Source of the DNA: Alphaproteobacteria bacterium | GTDB lineage: Bacteria; Pseudomonadota; Alphaproteobacteria; GCA-2731375 | Assembly (NCBI GenBank): GCA_030746635.1 | Contig: JASLMH010000031.1 | Coordinates: 1-35,951, forward strand | DNA: 35,951 nt | Direction of reading: 5' to 3' | In this document: piece by piece, positions 27,531 through 35,145 of the stretch | Layout: every line of letters starts with the position of its first letter | Numbering within the stretch: the stretch's first letter is position 1 | Position numbers and translations under genes: made by a program | Notes under the pieces: generated by a model | The model's input: only the letters and a program-made list of their open reading frames with translations | Database searches by the model: none | What the model was told of the DNA's origin: nothing

Positions 27531-29152
27531 CCCACCGCGGCGTCCTGCTTGATCATCTCGGCGCCTTTTTCGGCGATCATGATCACCGGCGAGTTGGTGT
27601 TGCCCGAAGTAATGGTCGGCATGACCGAGGCGTCGATCACCCGCAGGCCGTCGACACCGCGCAGCCGCAACCTCTCGTCCACCACCGCGCCGTCGTCGCT
27701 GCCCATGCGGCAGGTGCTGACGGGGTGAAAGATGGTGGTCGCCAGGTCGCCGGCGGCGCGGACCAGGTCTTCTTCCTCCCGCACCTCGTCGCCCGGGCGG
27801 AATTCCTCCGGTTGGAAGGGGGCCAGGGCCGGGGCGGCGCAGATCCGCCGGGTCAGGCGGATGGCGTCGGCGGCGACCCGCCGGTCCTCGGCGGTGGAAA
27901 GGTAGTTCGGCCGGATCGCCGGTTGCTCGGTGGCGTGCGGACTTTTGATATGGACGCTGCCCCGGCTTTCCGGTCGCAGGTTGCAGACCGAGGCGGTGAA
28001 GGCCTCGAAGGGGTGCAGCGATTCGCCCAGCTTGTCGGTGCTCAGCGGTTGGATGTGGTACTGCAGGTTGGCGGTGGCCCGGTCCGGGTCGCTCTTGGCG
28101 AAGGCGCCCAATTGGCTGGGCGACATGGTCAAGGGGCCGGTGCGGAACAGGAAGTACTCCAAACCCATGCCGATCCGCCCCAGCAGGCTGTTGGCCCGCA
28201 GGTTCAGGGTCCGGGTGTTGCGGACCTTGTAGACCAGGCGGACCTGCAAATGGTCCTGCAGGTTCTCGCCGACGCCGGGCAACTCGTGGCGCACCGGAAT
28301 GCCCTGGCGTTGGAGAACCTCGCCCGGTCCGATGCCGGAAAGCTGCAGCAATTGCGGCGAGGCGATGGCGCCGCCCGACAGGATCACCTCGCCTCGGGCC
28401 GTCGCCTGCCGGGCCTGGCCGTCATGGAGGAAATCCAGGCCGCTGGCCCGGCCATCGTCGATATGCAGGCCGGTGGCCTGGGCCCGGGTCAAGACGGTCA
28501 GATTGGGCCGGTCCATGGCCGGTTTCAGGAAGGCCCTGGCGGTGCTCCAACGGACGCCGGTCTTCTGGTTGACCTGGAAGTAGCCGCAACCCTCGTTGTC
28601 GCCGCGGTTGAAATCGTCGGTCTTGGGAATGCCCACCTCGGCCGCGGCCTCGCGAAAGGCATCCAGCAATTCCCAGGACAGGCGCTGCTCCTCGACCCGC
28701 CATTCGCCGCCCGATCCGTGATAGTCGTCGGCGCCGCGGTAGTGATCCTCCGACCGCAGGAAATACGGCAACACGTCCTCCCACGACCAGCCGGCGTTGC
28801 CCAGCTGCCGCCAGTGGTCGTAGTCGCGGGCCTGGCCGCGCATGTAGATCATGCCGTTGATCGACGAGCAGCCGCCCAGCACCTTGCCGCGCGCGTAGTC
28901 GATGGCCCGGCCGTTCAGGCCGGCTTCGGGCTCGGTCTTGAAGCACCAATCGGTGCGGCGATTGCCGAGGGTGTAGAGATAGCCGACGGGGATATGGATC
29001 CAGATGTAGTTGTCCTTGCCGCCGGCCTCCAGCAGCAGCACCCGGCTACCGCCGTCCTGGCTCAGGCGGTTGGCCAACACGCAACCGGCGGTGCCGGCGC
29101 CGACGACGATATAGTCGAATGCGCCGACCGAAGTCTCGCCATCACCCGCCAT
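27527..29152 (-). CDS. GMC family FAD-dependent oxidoreductase (choline dehydrogenase-like)
   Basis: A 541-residue glucose-methanol-choline oxidoreductase. The FAD motif GAGTAGC is at residues 18-24, followed by the second FAD block [21 protein letters not shown]. The GMC signature [16 protein letters not shown] is present, and the C-terminal catalytic region contains [10 protein letters not shown] and [19 protein letters not shown]. The closest named relatives are choline and alcohol dehydrogenases, but no betaine pathway genes are near, so the alcohol substrate is open. ATG 29152 follows a strong GGAGGG; the open frame extends to 29191. The ABC ATPase gene is 73 bases upstream on the same strand. 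Confidence 0.92.
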   Translation of the reverse strand: MAGDGETSVGAFDYIVVGAGTAGCVLANRLSQDGGSRVLLLEAGGKDNYIWIHIPVGYLYTLGNRRTDWCFKTEPEAGLNGRAIDYARGKVLGGCSSINGMIYMRGQARDYDHWRQLGNAGWSWEDVLPYFLRSEDHYRGADDYHGSGGEWRVEEQRLSWELLDAFREAAAEVGIPKTDDFNRGDNEGCGYFQVNQKTGVRWSTARAFLKPAMDRPNLTVLTRAQATGLHIDDGRASGLDFLHDGQARQATARGEVILSGGAIASPQLLQLSGIGPGEVLQRQGIPVRHELPGVGENLQDHLQVRLVYKVRNTRTLNLRANSLLGRIGMGLEYFLFRTGPLTMSPSQLGAFAKSDPDRATANLQYHIQPLSTDKLGESLHPFEAFTASVCNLRPESRGSVHIKSPHATEQPAIRPNYLSTAEDRRVAADAIRLTRRICAAPALAPFQPEEFRPGDEVREEEDLVRAAGDLATTIFHPVSTCRMGSDDGAVVDERLRLRGVDGLRVIDASVMPTITSGNTNSPVIMIAEKGAEMIKQDAAVG

Positions 29153-29225
29153 CGGGTTCCCTCCGCCTATCTTTTTTTGGGCGGCCAGCATAGGCGGTCG
29201 CCGCGCGCCGAGGCAACGGCGGCCG

Positions 29226-30008
29226 TTATTCGAGCTGCGGGCGGTCGTCGTCGCCGTTGTAGATCGACCGCTTGCGCCACCACAGCAACTCGCCGCGCAG
29301 GAAGGCCTGGGCCAGGTCGTTGCGGGGGCCGGCGAAAAACGCCTCGGCCGGCGCCTGTTCCTTCAGTCGGCCGCGATGCATGAACAGCACTTCGTCGGCC
29401 AGCCGGCGGGCCTGGTTCAGATCGTGGGTGGTCATGATCACCCGGGTGCCCCGCGCCGCCGCCTCCCGCACGATGTCCTCGAACAGATGGGTGGCGGCGG
29501 GGTCGAGATTGGCCGTGGCCTCGTCCAGCAGCAGCAGTTGCGGCCGCAGCGCCCAGGCCCGGGCCAGGGCCAGGCGCTGCTGCTCGCCAAAGGACAGCAG
29601 CCGCGCCGGTTGCTCGGCCAGCCGCTTCAGGCCGGTCTTCTCCAGCGCCTCGGCGATGCGCCGGTGCCTTTCGGCGCTCGCCAGGCCCTGCAAACGCAGG
29701 GCGAAAGAGATGTTCGCCGCCACCGAGCGGCGGAGGAGCACCGGCCGCTGAAAGACCATGGCCTGGCGCCGGTCGGTCAGACCGGGATCGCCGCCGCCGC
29801 CCCAGCGGACCTGGCCCGTTCCCGGCGCGATCAGGCCGTGGCACAGCTTCAAGAAAAGGCTTTTGCCGGCGCCGTTGGGTCCGATGATCACGCTGCAGGC
29901 CAACTCGGCGGTGAAGGTGCAGGTCAGGTCCTTGATCACCCGCTTGCCGCCGGCGGCCAGCGAGACGTCGCGCAGTTCCAGCGGCAGAATGGGGCTCGGG
30001 CCGTGCAT
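29226..30008 (-). CDS. ABC transporter ATP-binding protein, tungstate (TupC)-type
   Basis: A 260-residue nucleotide-binding subunit. Walker A GPNGAGKS is at residues 43-50, the Q-loop is VFQRPVLLRRSV, the signature is LSFGEQQ (instead of LSGGQ), Walker B is LLLLDEATANLD, and the switch histidine is in TTHD. The short linker, RRSVAANI and the C-terminal AQAFLRGELLW resemble TupC of tungstate importers. The permease and substrate-binding genes (TupB, TupA) are missing on both sides, so the rest of the transporter must be elsewhere. ATG 30008 is chosen; TTG 30029 is an in-frame alternative. Neither site has a good Shine-Dalgarno, and GCCGCC/GGCGGC (30020-30037) can form a hairpin in the leader. 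Confidence 0.85.
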   Translation of the reverse strand: MHGPSPILPLELRDVSLAAGGKRVIKDLTCTFTAELACSVIIGPNGAGKSLFLKLCHGLIAPGTGQVRWGGGGDPGLTDRRQAMVFQRPVLLRRSVAANISFALRLQGLASAERHRRIAEALEKTGLKRLAEQPARLLSFGEQQRLALARAWALRPQLLLLDEATANLDPAATHLFEDIVREAAARGTRVIMTTHDLNQARRLADEVLFMHRGRLKEQAPAEAFFAGPRNDLAQAFLRGELLWWRKRSIYNGDDDRPQLE

Positions 30009-30100
30009 CGCCGCATGTTGCCGCCTCAAACGGCGGCGGACTAGCGAAATTCGCCGGCCCGGCTATGCTGTCGGCCGATTTTTCAGGCTTGGGGTGCTCG

Positions 30101-31033
30101 ATGACGACCCTATTGTTCTCTTCGTTCCAGGATCCGCCGGAATTGTGGCTGCCGGCCTTGCGGGCGGAAATGCCCGACGTCGAGGTGCGCGTCGATCCGG
30201 AGGTCGGCGATCCGGCCGAGATCGACTACGCCCTGGTTTACTGGCCACCGAAGGGTTTGTTGGCCAGCCTGCCGAACCTGCGGGCGATCCTGTCGATCGC
30301 CGCCGGCTGCGACCACATCCTGGCCGATCCGCAATTGCCGGCGCAGCTGCCGATCGTCCGCATGGTGGACGACTATCTGGCGGCGATGATGGCGGAATAC
30401 GCGGTCTATGCGGTGCTGCACTTTCACCGCGACATGGACGATTATCGGGCCGAGCAGTTGCAGGGCGTGTGGAACCGGCGCTGGCCGCTCTATACGCCCG
30501 AAACCGACGTCGGCATCCTCGGCCTCGGGGCGATCGGCGCCGACTGCGCCGGCAAGCTGCTGGCCATGGGCTTTCGGGTGCACGGCTGGTCGCGCTCGCC
30601 CAAGGCAATCGAGGGCGTGATCTGCCATGCCGGCGAGGCCGGATTGCTGGAGATGCTGGGCCGTTGCCGCTACCTGGTCTGCGTGCTGCCGCTGACCGAC
30701 GAGACCCAGGGCATCGTCAACGCCCGTACCCTGGCGGCGATGCCGGAAGGGTCGTATCTGATCAACATCGCCCGTGGCGGCCACGTGGTCGACGCGGATC
30801 TGCTGGCGGCGCTGGATGGGGGTCATATCGCCGGCGCCTTTTTGGACGTCTTCAACGACGAACCGTTGCCCCCTGAACACCCCTATTGGCACCACCCCAA
30901 GGTCTGGATGACGCCGCACGTGGCCGGCGAGCTGGTGCCGCGCTCCTGTGCCAAGGCGGTGGCCGCCACGATCCGCCGCGATCAGGCCGGCGAGCCGTTG
31001 CTGCACCTGCTCGACAAGGAACGTGGTTATTAG
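30101..31033 (+). CDS. D-isomer-specific 2-hydroxyacid dehydrogenase, GhrA-like
   Basis: A 310-residue NAD(P)-dependent reductase, probably acting on glyoxylate or hydroxypyruvate. The Rossmann motif GLGAIG is followed by the family segment LVCVLPLTDETQGIVN. Catalytic residues are the arginine in NIARGG, the glutamate in DEPLPPEHP and the histidine in TPHVAGE. The N-terminal domain is shorter and unlike that of SerA, in keeping with the GhrA branch. ATG 30101 was chosen over ATG 30065 because the shorter product starts at the expected beta strand. It is divergent from the ABC ATPase gene, and its stop overlaps that of the next, convergent gene by four bases. Confidence 0.9.
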   Translation: MTTLLFSSFQDPPELWLPALRAEMPDVEVRVDPEVGDPAEIDYALVYWPPKGLLASLPNLRAILSIAAGCDHILADPQLPAQLPIVRMVDDYLAAMMAEYAVYAVLHFHRDMDDYRAEQLQGVWNRRWPLYTPETDVGILGLGAIGADCAGKLLAMGFRVHGWSRSPKAIEGVICHAGEAGLLEMLGRCRYLVCVLPLTDETQGIVNARTLAAMPEGSYLINIARGGHVVDADLLAALDGGHIAGAFLDVFNDEPLPPEHPYWHHPKVWMTPHVAGELVPRSCAKAVAATIRRDQAGEPLLHLLDKERGY

Positions 31034-31683
31034 CCGGTTCGCGGTTGCAGGCCGCGCTGCTCCAGCCGCCATTTGAACAGGTCCAGGCGATCCTGGCCGA
31101 AGAACGGTTCGCCCTCGAAGACCATCAACGGCGCCCCCCAATGGCCCGCGGCGAGCTGCGATTGGCGATTCTCGGCGGCGACGCCCTGGTAGCCGTCGGG
31201 ATCGGCCGCGATCGCCGCATCGAGCTCACCGAGGTCGAGGCCGGCCCGGGCGACCGCCCCGGCCAGATGGTCACCGAGGTGCCAATCGTCGACACCGCCG
31301 AAGATCATGCCGCTGACCTCGACCACGAAGGGCAACCCCCGGCCCCGTTCCTGGGCCGCGACGGCCAGCCGCGTCAGGCGTTGGATATAGGGCTGCTCCT
31401 CGGCGATCTTTCGGGTTTCGAGGTCCTGCACCACCGGATCCGGCTGCGGCCAGCGATAGGGAATGCCATGGCGTTCGGCCACCCGCGCCGTGTCCATGGC
31501 CAGATAGCTGACGAACAACGGATTGACCTTGGTGAAGAAGCTCGGATCGCTGACCGCCAGGGGATAGACCGGCCGCAGATCGCAGTCGACCTGATAATCG
31601 CGCACCAACTCGGCGAGAAACGGCGTCGCCAGATAGCAATAGGGCGAACGCATGGTGTAGTACAGATCGAAGCGCAGGCTCAT
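31030..31683 (-). CDS. DsbA/HCCA-isomerase family thioredoxin-fold protein
   Basis: A 217-residue protein of the DsbA-like family that includes 2-hydroxychromene-2-carboxylate isomerase and kappa glutathione transferases. The N-terminal FDLYYTMRSPYCYLA matches the active-site strand, with serine in place of the first DsbA cysteine, so it is more likely a glutathione-using isomerase or transferase than a disulfide oxidase. The C-terminal WGAPLMVFEGEPFFGQDRLD is the conserved cis-proline region and end of the fold. ATG 31683 is preferred (starts MSLRFDLYY); ATG 31704 is an alternative. It lies 84 bases downstream of the DUF2189 gene on the same strand. The substrate is unknown. Confidence 0.8.
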   Translation of the reverse strand: MSLRFDLYYTMRSPYCYLATPFLAELVRDYQVDCDLRPVYPLAVSDPSFFTKVNPLFVSYLAMDTARVAERHGIPYRWPQPDPVVQDLETRKIAEEQPYIQRLTRLAVAAQERGRGLPFVVEVSGMIFGGVDDWHLGDHLAGAVARAGLDLGELDAAIAADPDGYQGVAAENRQSQLAAGHWGAPLMVFEGEPFFGQDRLDLFKWRLEQRGLQPRTG

Positions 31684-31767
31684 GTCGGTCACTTTCCCGG
31701 TCATCTTGTGGTGCCGGTATAATAACCGCCCAAATCCGGCGCGCCAGCCGGCCGGCGGGTGAGCGGG

Positions 31768-32577
31768 TCAGGCGGAAACCCGGGCCGGGCCGACGGCGCG
31801 CCGGTAGAGGTGCCAGGAGGCGTGGCCGAGCAACGGCAGCACGGCGAACAGGGCCAGCAGACCGGACAGCAGCGAGAGGCCGATCAGGGCGGCGATAATG
31901 GCGCACCAGACGAACATGGCGCGTGGGTTGCGCCGCACCAACCTGACACTGGTGACCATGGCGGTGACGAAGTCGACCCGACGGTCGAACAGCATCGGGA
32001 ACGAGACCACCGAGAACGAGAACACGGCAAGCGCGATCACCGCCCCGGCGGTATTGCCGATCAGCATGAACAACAGTCCCATGGGAGTGGTGAAGACCAA
32101 GGCCAGAAGTTCAGCGATCTCAAACGACCGCAGGCCGAAGAAGCCGAAGAACAACATGGCCGCGACATCGACCCAGATGAACAGGGAAAACCCGGTGACC
32201 AGGGCCATCCAGCCGAGGTCGCCGGCGAAGGCAGCCCGCACCGCCCGCACGATGGCTTGCGCCGACGGCGGATCACCGGTTTCCAGGCAGCGGCTGACGG
32301 CGTAAAAGCCGGTGGCGACGAACGGCGCGATCAGGGCAAAGCCGATCGCCAACGGATAGACCAGGTAGGGCAGGTCGAACGCCACCAGCAGCAACACCAG
32401 CAGCCAACCGCCCACGGCGTAGATGCCGGCCAGGCCCAGGCCGTACAGCGGCGCGGCGCGAAAATCCAGCAAGCCCGCCGCCAGGACCTCCAGCAAATCG
32501 GCCAGGGCGATTTCCCGGACCTCCGGCCATTGGCCGGGTCGCCGCCTGGAGGCTTGGGCGTTGTCCGTCGTCTGCAT
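31768..32577 (-). CDS. DUF2189 family integral membrane protein
   Basis: A 269-residue protein with about six hydrophobic helices and a soluble N-terminus (ASRRRPGQWPEVREIALADLLEVLAAGLLDF). The segments PLYGLGLAGIYAVGGWLL, PFVATGFYAVSRCLETG and SFPMLFDRRVDFVTAMVTSVRLVRRNP match the DUF2189 family. Relatives are sometimes mislabelled as oxidase subunits; no heme or copper ligands are visible. ATG 32577 has AAGGG eight bases before it. It is 24 bases downstream of the NlpC/P60 gene and likely cotranscribed with it. Confidence 0.82.
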   Translation of the reverse strand: MQTTDNAQASRRRPGQWPEVREIALADLLEVLAAGLLDFRAAPLYGLGLAGIYAVGGWLLVLLLVAFDLPYLVYPLAIGFALIAPFVATGFYAVSRCLETGDPPSAQAIVRAVRAAFAGDLGWMALVTGFSLFIWVDVAAMLFFGFFGLRSFEIAELLALVFTTPMGLLFMLIGNTAGAVIALAVFSFSVVSFPMLFDRRVDFVTAMVTSVRLVRRNPRAMFVWCAIIAALIGLSLLSGLLALFAVLPLLGHASWHLYRRAVGPARVSA

Positions 32578-32601
32578 TCGTCAACCCTTCCGGCGACGCC
32601 G

Positions 32602-33486
32602 CTACGGCGCGCCGTCCTCCGGCGCCAGTTCGAGCACCCGCCGGATCGAGGTGACGCCGGCGCCCTCGGCGTCGGCACGATCGAGCACGTCGGAAAACCG
32701 TTGCAGGGAAACCTGCATGTCATAGGCGTTGGCGTGCAGGAACCGCCAGCCGCCGACATAAAGGCCGACATGGCCCGGGAAGAACACCAGATCGCCGTCC
32801 GCGACGTGCGAAAAGTCGTGCGGGTCGGCCATCGGCACCGGCTGGCCGACGGCGCTTTCCTGCAGATCGCTGTCGCGCGGCGCCTCGATGCCGGCGAAGG
32901 TCAGGGCGAACTGGACCAGGGCCGAACAATCGACGCCGAAGGCCGAGCGCCCGCCCCACAGATACGGCACCCCGATGAACTTGATCGCGGTGCCGACCAG
33001 GTCGTGGGTGGTGTAATCGCGTTCCACCAGATGCTTGGAGTGCAGCCAATGCCCCGAGGCGATCCGGCTGAAACCGTCCTGGTAGTCGACGACCTCGACC
33101 TGCGAGGAAAAGCTGATCAAGCCGACCACCGGCTGTTTCAGGTCCGGTTCGGTATAGAGGTGGGTTTGCAGGGCGCAAACCCAATGGTTGACCTCCGGCA
33201 GTTCCGGCGACAGGGCGGCGGCGGCGACATAGCCGACATAGCCGTCGTTGTTGTTCTGTCCCCAGCACCAGCCGTCCTTGGTTTCCAGGACGGTGAAGGT
33301 TTCGCCATAGACCAGCTGGCTTTCCTGCCGGGCCCCGGCATCGGGCGCGAAATGCAACGACGCCCCGTCCCGGATGACGCTGTGCGGCGTGCCGGCGGCA
33401 TAGCGGCGCGCTGCCACCCGGTCGCGCAACCACTCGGCCGCCAGATCCTCGCGGGCCGGGGTAATGCGCGGGTCGAACGACGCCAT
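32602..33486 (-). CDS. NlpC/P60 cysteine peptidase with SH3-like domains
   Basis: A 294-residue putative cell wall peptidase cleaving gamma-D-glutamyl-diaminopimelate-type bonds. The N-terminal two-thirds looks like two bacterial SH3 repeats (GETFTVLETKDGWCWGQ; VVGLISFSSQVEVVDYQDGFSRI). The catalytic domain begins at GTAIKFIGVPYLWGGRSAFGVDCSALVQ, with the nucleophilic cysteine in VDCS and the histidine in GHVGLYVG. No signal peptide is seen, so export is unclear; cytosolic relatives recycle murein peptides. GAGG lies eight bases upstream of the ATG and inside the MarR gene, so the two are coupled. Confidence 0.9.
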   Translation of the reverse strand: MASFDPRITPAREDLAAEWLRDRVAARRYAAGTPHSVIRDGASLHFAPDAGARQESQLVYGETFTVLETKDGWCWGQNNNDGYVGYVAAAALSPELPEVNHWVCALQTHLYTEPDLKQPVVGLISFSSQVEVVDYQDGFSRIASGHWLHSKHLVERDYTTHDLVGTAIKFIGVPYLWGGRSAFGVDCSALVQFALTFAGIEAPRDSDLQESAVGQPVPMADPHDFSHVADGDLVFFPGHVGLYVGGWRFLHANAYDMQVSLQRFSDVLDRADAEGAGVTSIRRVLELAPEDGAP

Positions 33487-33496
33487 CCGCCCGTCC

Positions 33497-33841
33497 TCAG
33501 GTCTCGCCCGCCGCCGCGATCACCCGGCCGGCGAACTCACTCAGAAAAACCGATCCCTTCACCGTCCGCTGCACCAGGACATTGCGCTTGTCCCTTTCGT
33601 CGCGCCGGCGGCGGACGAATTCGAGCCGGCCCAGGGCGTCCAGGGCCCGCACCACGGCCGGCTTGGAAATGCGCAGCTCGGCGGCCAGGCCGCGCACCGT
33701 GTGCGGCGGCGATCCCAGGTAGACCTGCAGCAAAATAGCCATTTGTCGGGCCGACAGGTCGGGTCCTTCATCCCGTACCGCCGAAGCCAGGGCCCGGTGC
33801 CACAGGTGCAATGCTTGTTGTGATGTCAGGGCCGTCGCCAT
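33497..33841 (-). CDS. MarR-type winged-helix transcriptional regulator
   Basis: A 114-residue DNA-binding protein, short for MarR. The winged-helix region includes LSARQMAILLQVYLGSPPHTVRGLAAELRISKPAVVRALDALGRLEFVRRRRDERDKRNVLVQRTVKG, with the recognition helix at ISKPAVVRALDAL and the wing at RRDERDKRNV. It is 10 bases upstream of the NlpC/P60 gene and probably regulates that operon, possibly including itself. The ligand is unknown. Confidence 0.85.
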   Translation of the reverse strand: MATALTSQQALHLWHRALASAVRDEGPDLSARQMAILLQVYLGSPPHTVRGLAAELRISKPAVVRALDALGRLEFVRRRRDERDKRNVLVQRTVKGSVFLSEFAGRVIAAAGET

Positions 33842-33926
33842 CGCGCCATCATCGGCATATCATTTCGGCACCGGTTCAATTGGCCGAGTGAACCCGCTCC
33901 GGCCGAAATCGTCAAGGGGGAGGCCG

Positions 33927-34826
33927 CTAGCCGGCGGCCGAGGCGCCGGCCACCTCGGCCAAAAGCCAAGCGCGAAAGGCCGCGATGGCGGGCCGCTCGG
34001 CGGTGACCTCGGGGGCGACCAGGTAATAGGCGGCCTCGGACGGCAGCGACATCGGCAGCGGCGCCACCAGCCGGCCGGCGGCCAGGTCGTCGGCCACCAG
34101 GGGACCGCGCCCCAAGGCCACGCCCATGCCGTCGATGGCGGCGCCAAGGGTGTTGATCATCAGATCGAACATCGGGCCCCGCGCCGGATCGACACCATCG
34201 ATGCCGGCCGCCAGCAGCCAGGTACGCCAATCGTCGCGATAGGCGGAGACATGCAACAAGGTGTGCCGGCGCAGATCATCGGGCTGGCGCAACGCCGGGC
34301 CGTCGCGCAGCAGCTTCGGCGCGCAGACGGGAAAGACGTCCTCCGCCAACAGCTTATCGGCCCGCAGACCGGGCCAGACGCCCCGACCATAGCGAATGGC
34401 CACGTCGACCTCGTCGGTCGCGAAGTCGGTCAGTTCGGTCGAGGTGGTGATGCGCACCTCGATGTCGGGATGTTGGGCCTGAAAGCCGGCCAGGCGCGGC
34501 ACCAGCCATTTGGTGGCGAACGAGGTCAGGGTGTTCACGGTCAACGGCGCATTGGCGCCGCTGGCGTGCAATTCGGCGACGCCGCCGCGCAGCATCTCGA
34601 AGGCCCCTTGCACGGCCGGCAGCAGACGCCGCCCCTGGGCGGTCAGGGTCAGCCGCCGGCCATTCCGATGGAACAGGCGGGTCGCCAATTGTTCCTCCAG
34701 CCGGCGTATCTGATGGCTAATGGCGGTTTGCGTCACATGCAATTCCCGCGCCGCCCGAGTGAAGCTGAGGCCCCGGGCCGCGGCCTCGAAGGCGTGCAGG
34801 CCCCTGAGGGAAGGCAAAGGTTTCAT
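33927..34826 (-). CDS. LysR-family transcriptional regulator, GcvA-like
   Basis: A 299-residue regulator. The N-terminal helix-turn-helix lies in SFTRAARELHVTQTAISHQIRRLEEQLATRLFHRNGR, with the GcvA-type opening LPSLRGLHAFEAAARGLSF. The C-terminal half is a two-lobed effector-binding domain. GcvA controls glycine cleavage in E. coli, but relatives act on many targets. It is transcribed away from a DUF1127 gene, with a T-N11-A dyad between them, and autoregulation or control of the DUF1127 gene is likely. Its start ATG is followed downstream on the minus strand by an 85-base gap to the MarR gene. Confidence 0.93.
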   Translation of the reverse strand: MKPLPSLRGLHAFEAAARGLSFTRAARELHVTQTAISHQIRRLEEQLATRLFHRNGRRLTLTAQGRRLLPAVQGAFEMLRGGVAELHASGANAPLTVNTLTSFATKWLVPRLAGFQAQHPDIEVRITTSTELTDFATDEVDVAIRYGRGVWPGLRADKLLAEDVFPVCAPKLLRDGPALRQPDDLRRHTLLHVSAYRDDWRTWLLAAGIDGVDPARGPMFDLMINTLGAAIDGMGVALGRGPLVADDLAAGRLVAPLPMSLPSEAAYYLVAPEVTAERPAIAAFRAWLLAEVAGASAAG

Positions 34827-34841
34827 ATGACTGATCTTAGC

Positions 34842-34856
34842 ATGAGATTATTTCAT
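34842..34856. promoter_or_regulatory. LysR-type box (T-N11-A) between LysR and DUF1127 genes
   Basis: ATGAGATTATTTCAT has outer arms ATGA and TCAT and further matching inner pairs, with only one mismatched pair. T34843 and A34855 are separated by 11 bases, the classic LysR-type operator layout. It lies 16 bases upstream of the LysR start codon and 86 upstream of the DUF1127 start. Confidence 0.5.
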
Positions 34857-34941
34857 ATTCAAAATGACAATAAGTCGATTGCCGAAATGCGGAGATACCC
34901 CCAGATATCAGGCAACAATGACAGGAAATGGAGTACGACAG

Positions 34942-35145
34942 ATGACCGATATTACCATTACAGGTATGAAAATTCGGCGTGAATTTGGCGGCTTTGACCG
35001 GCTCGTCGAACGGCTGCGGCTGTGGCGTCGCCGGGCCCAGGGTCGGGCTCAGTTGGCCCGCTTTGACGACCGCCAGTTGCGCGACATTGGCCTGAGCCGC
35101 GCAGGTCAGGCCTGGGAGGTCGGCAAACCCTTTTGGCTGGACTAA
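34942..35145 (+). CDS. DUF1127 family small protein
   Basis: A 67-residue basic protein with the DUF1127 (YjiS-like) domain: RLRLWRRRAQGRAQLARFDDRQLRDIGLSRAGQAWEVGKPFW. The LxxFDDRxLxDIGLSR pattern is diagnostic. In other alphaproteobacteria such small proteins bind RNA and affect sRNA turnover and phosphate or carbon balance. ATG 34942 has GGAG eight bases before it; an open frame reaches back to 34864 but lacks such a site. Its TAA overlaps the stop of the convergent aminopeptidase gene by four bases. Confidence 0.9.
   Translation: MTDITITGMKIRREFGGFDRLVERLRLWRRRAQGRAQLARFDDRQLRDIGLSRAGQAWEVGKPFWLD

Noticed and set aside
30020..30037. GCCGCC/GGCGGC hairpin upstream of the ABC ATPase as a regulatory element
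   Set aside because: A six-pair GC stem is expected often by chance in this base composition, and nothing else supports it.
31768..32577. DUF2189 protein as a cytochrome oxidase subunit
   Set aside because: Relatives have been labelled so, but no heme or copper ligand pattern is present and it is far from the cox operon.
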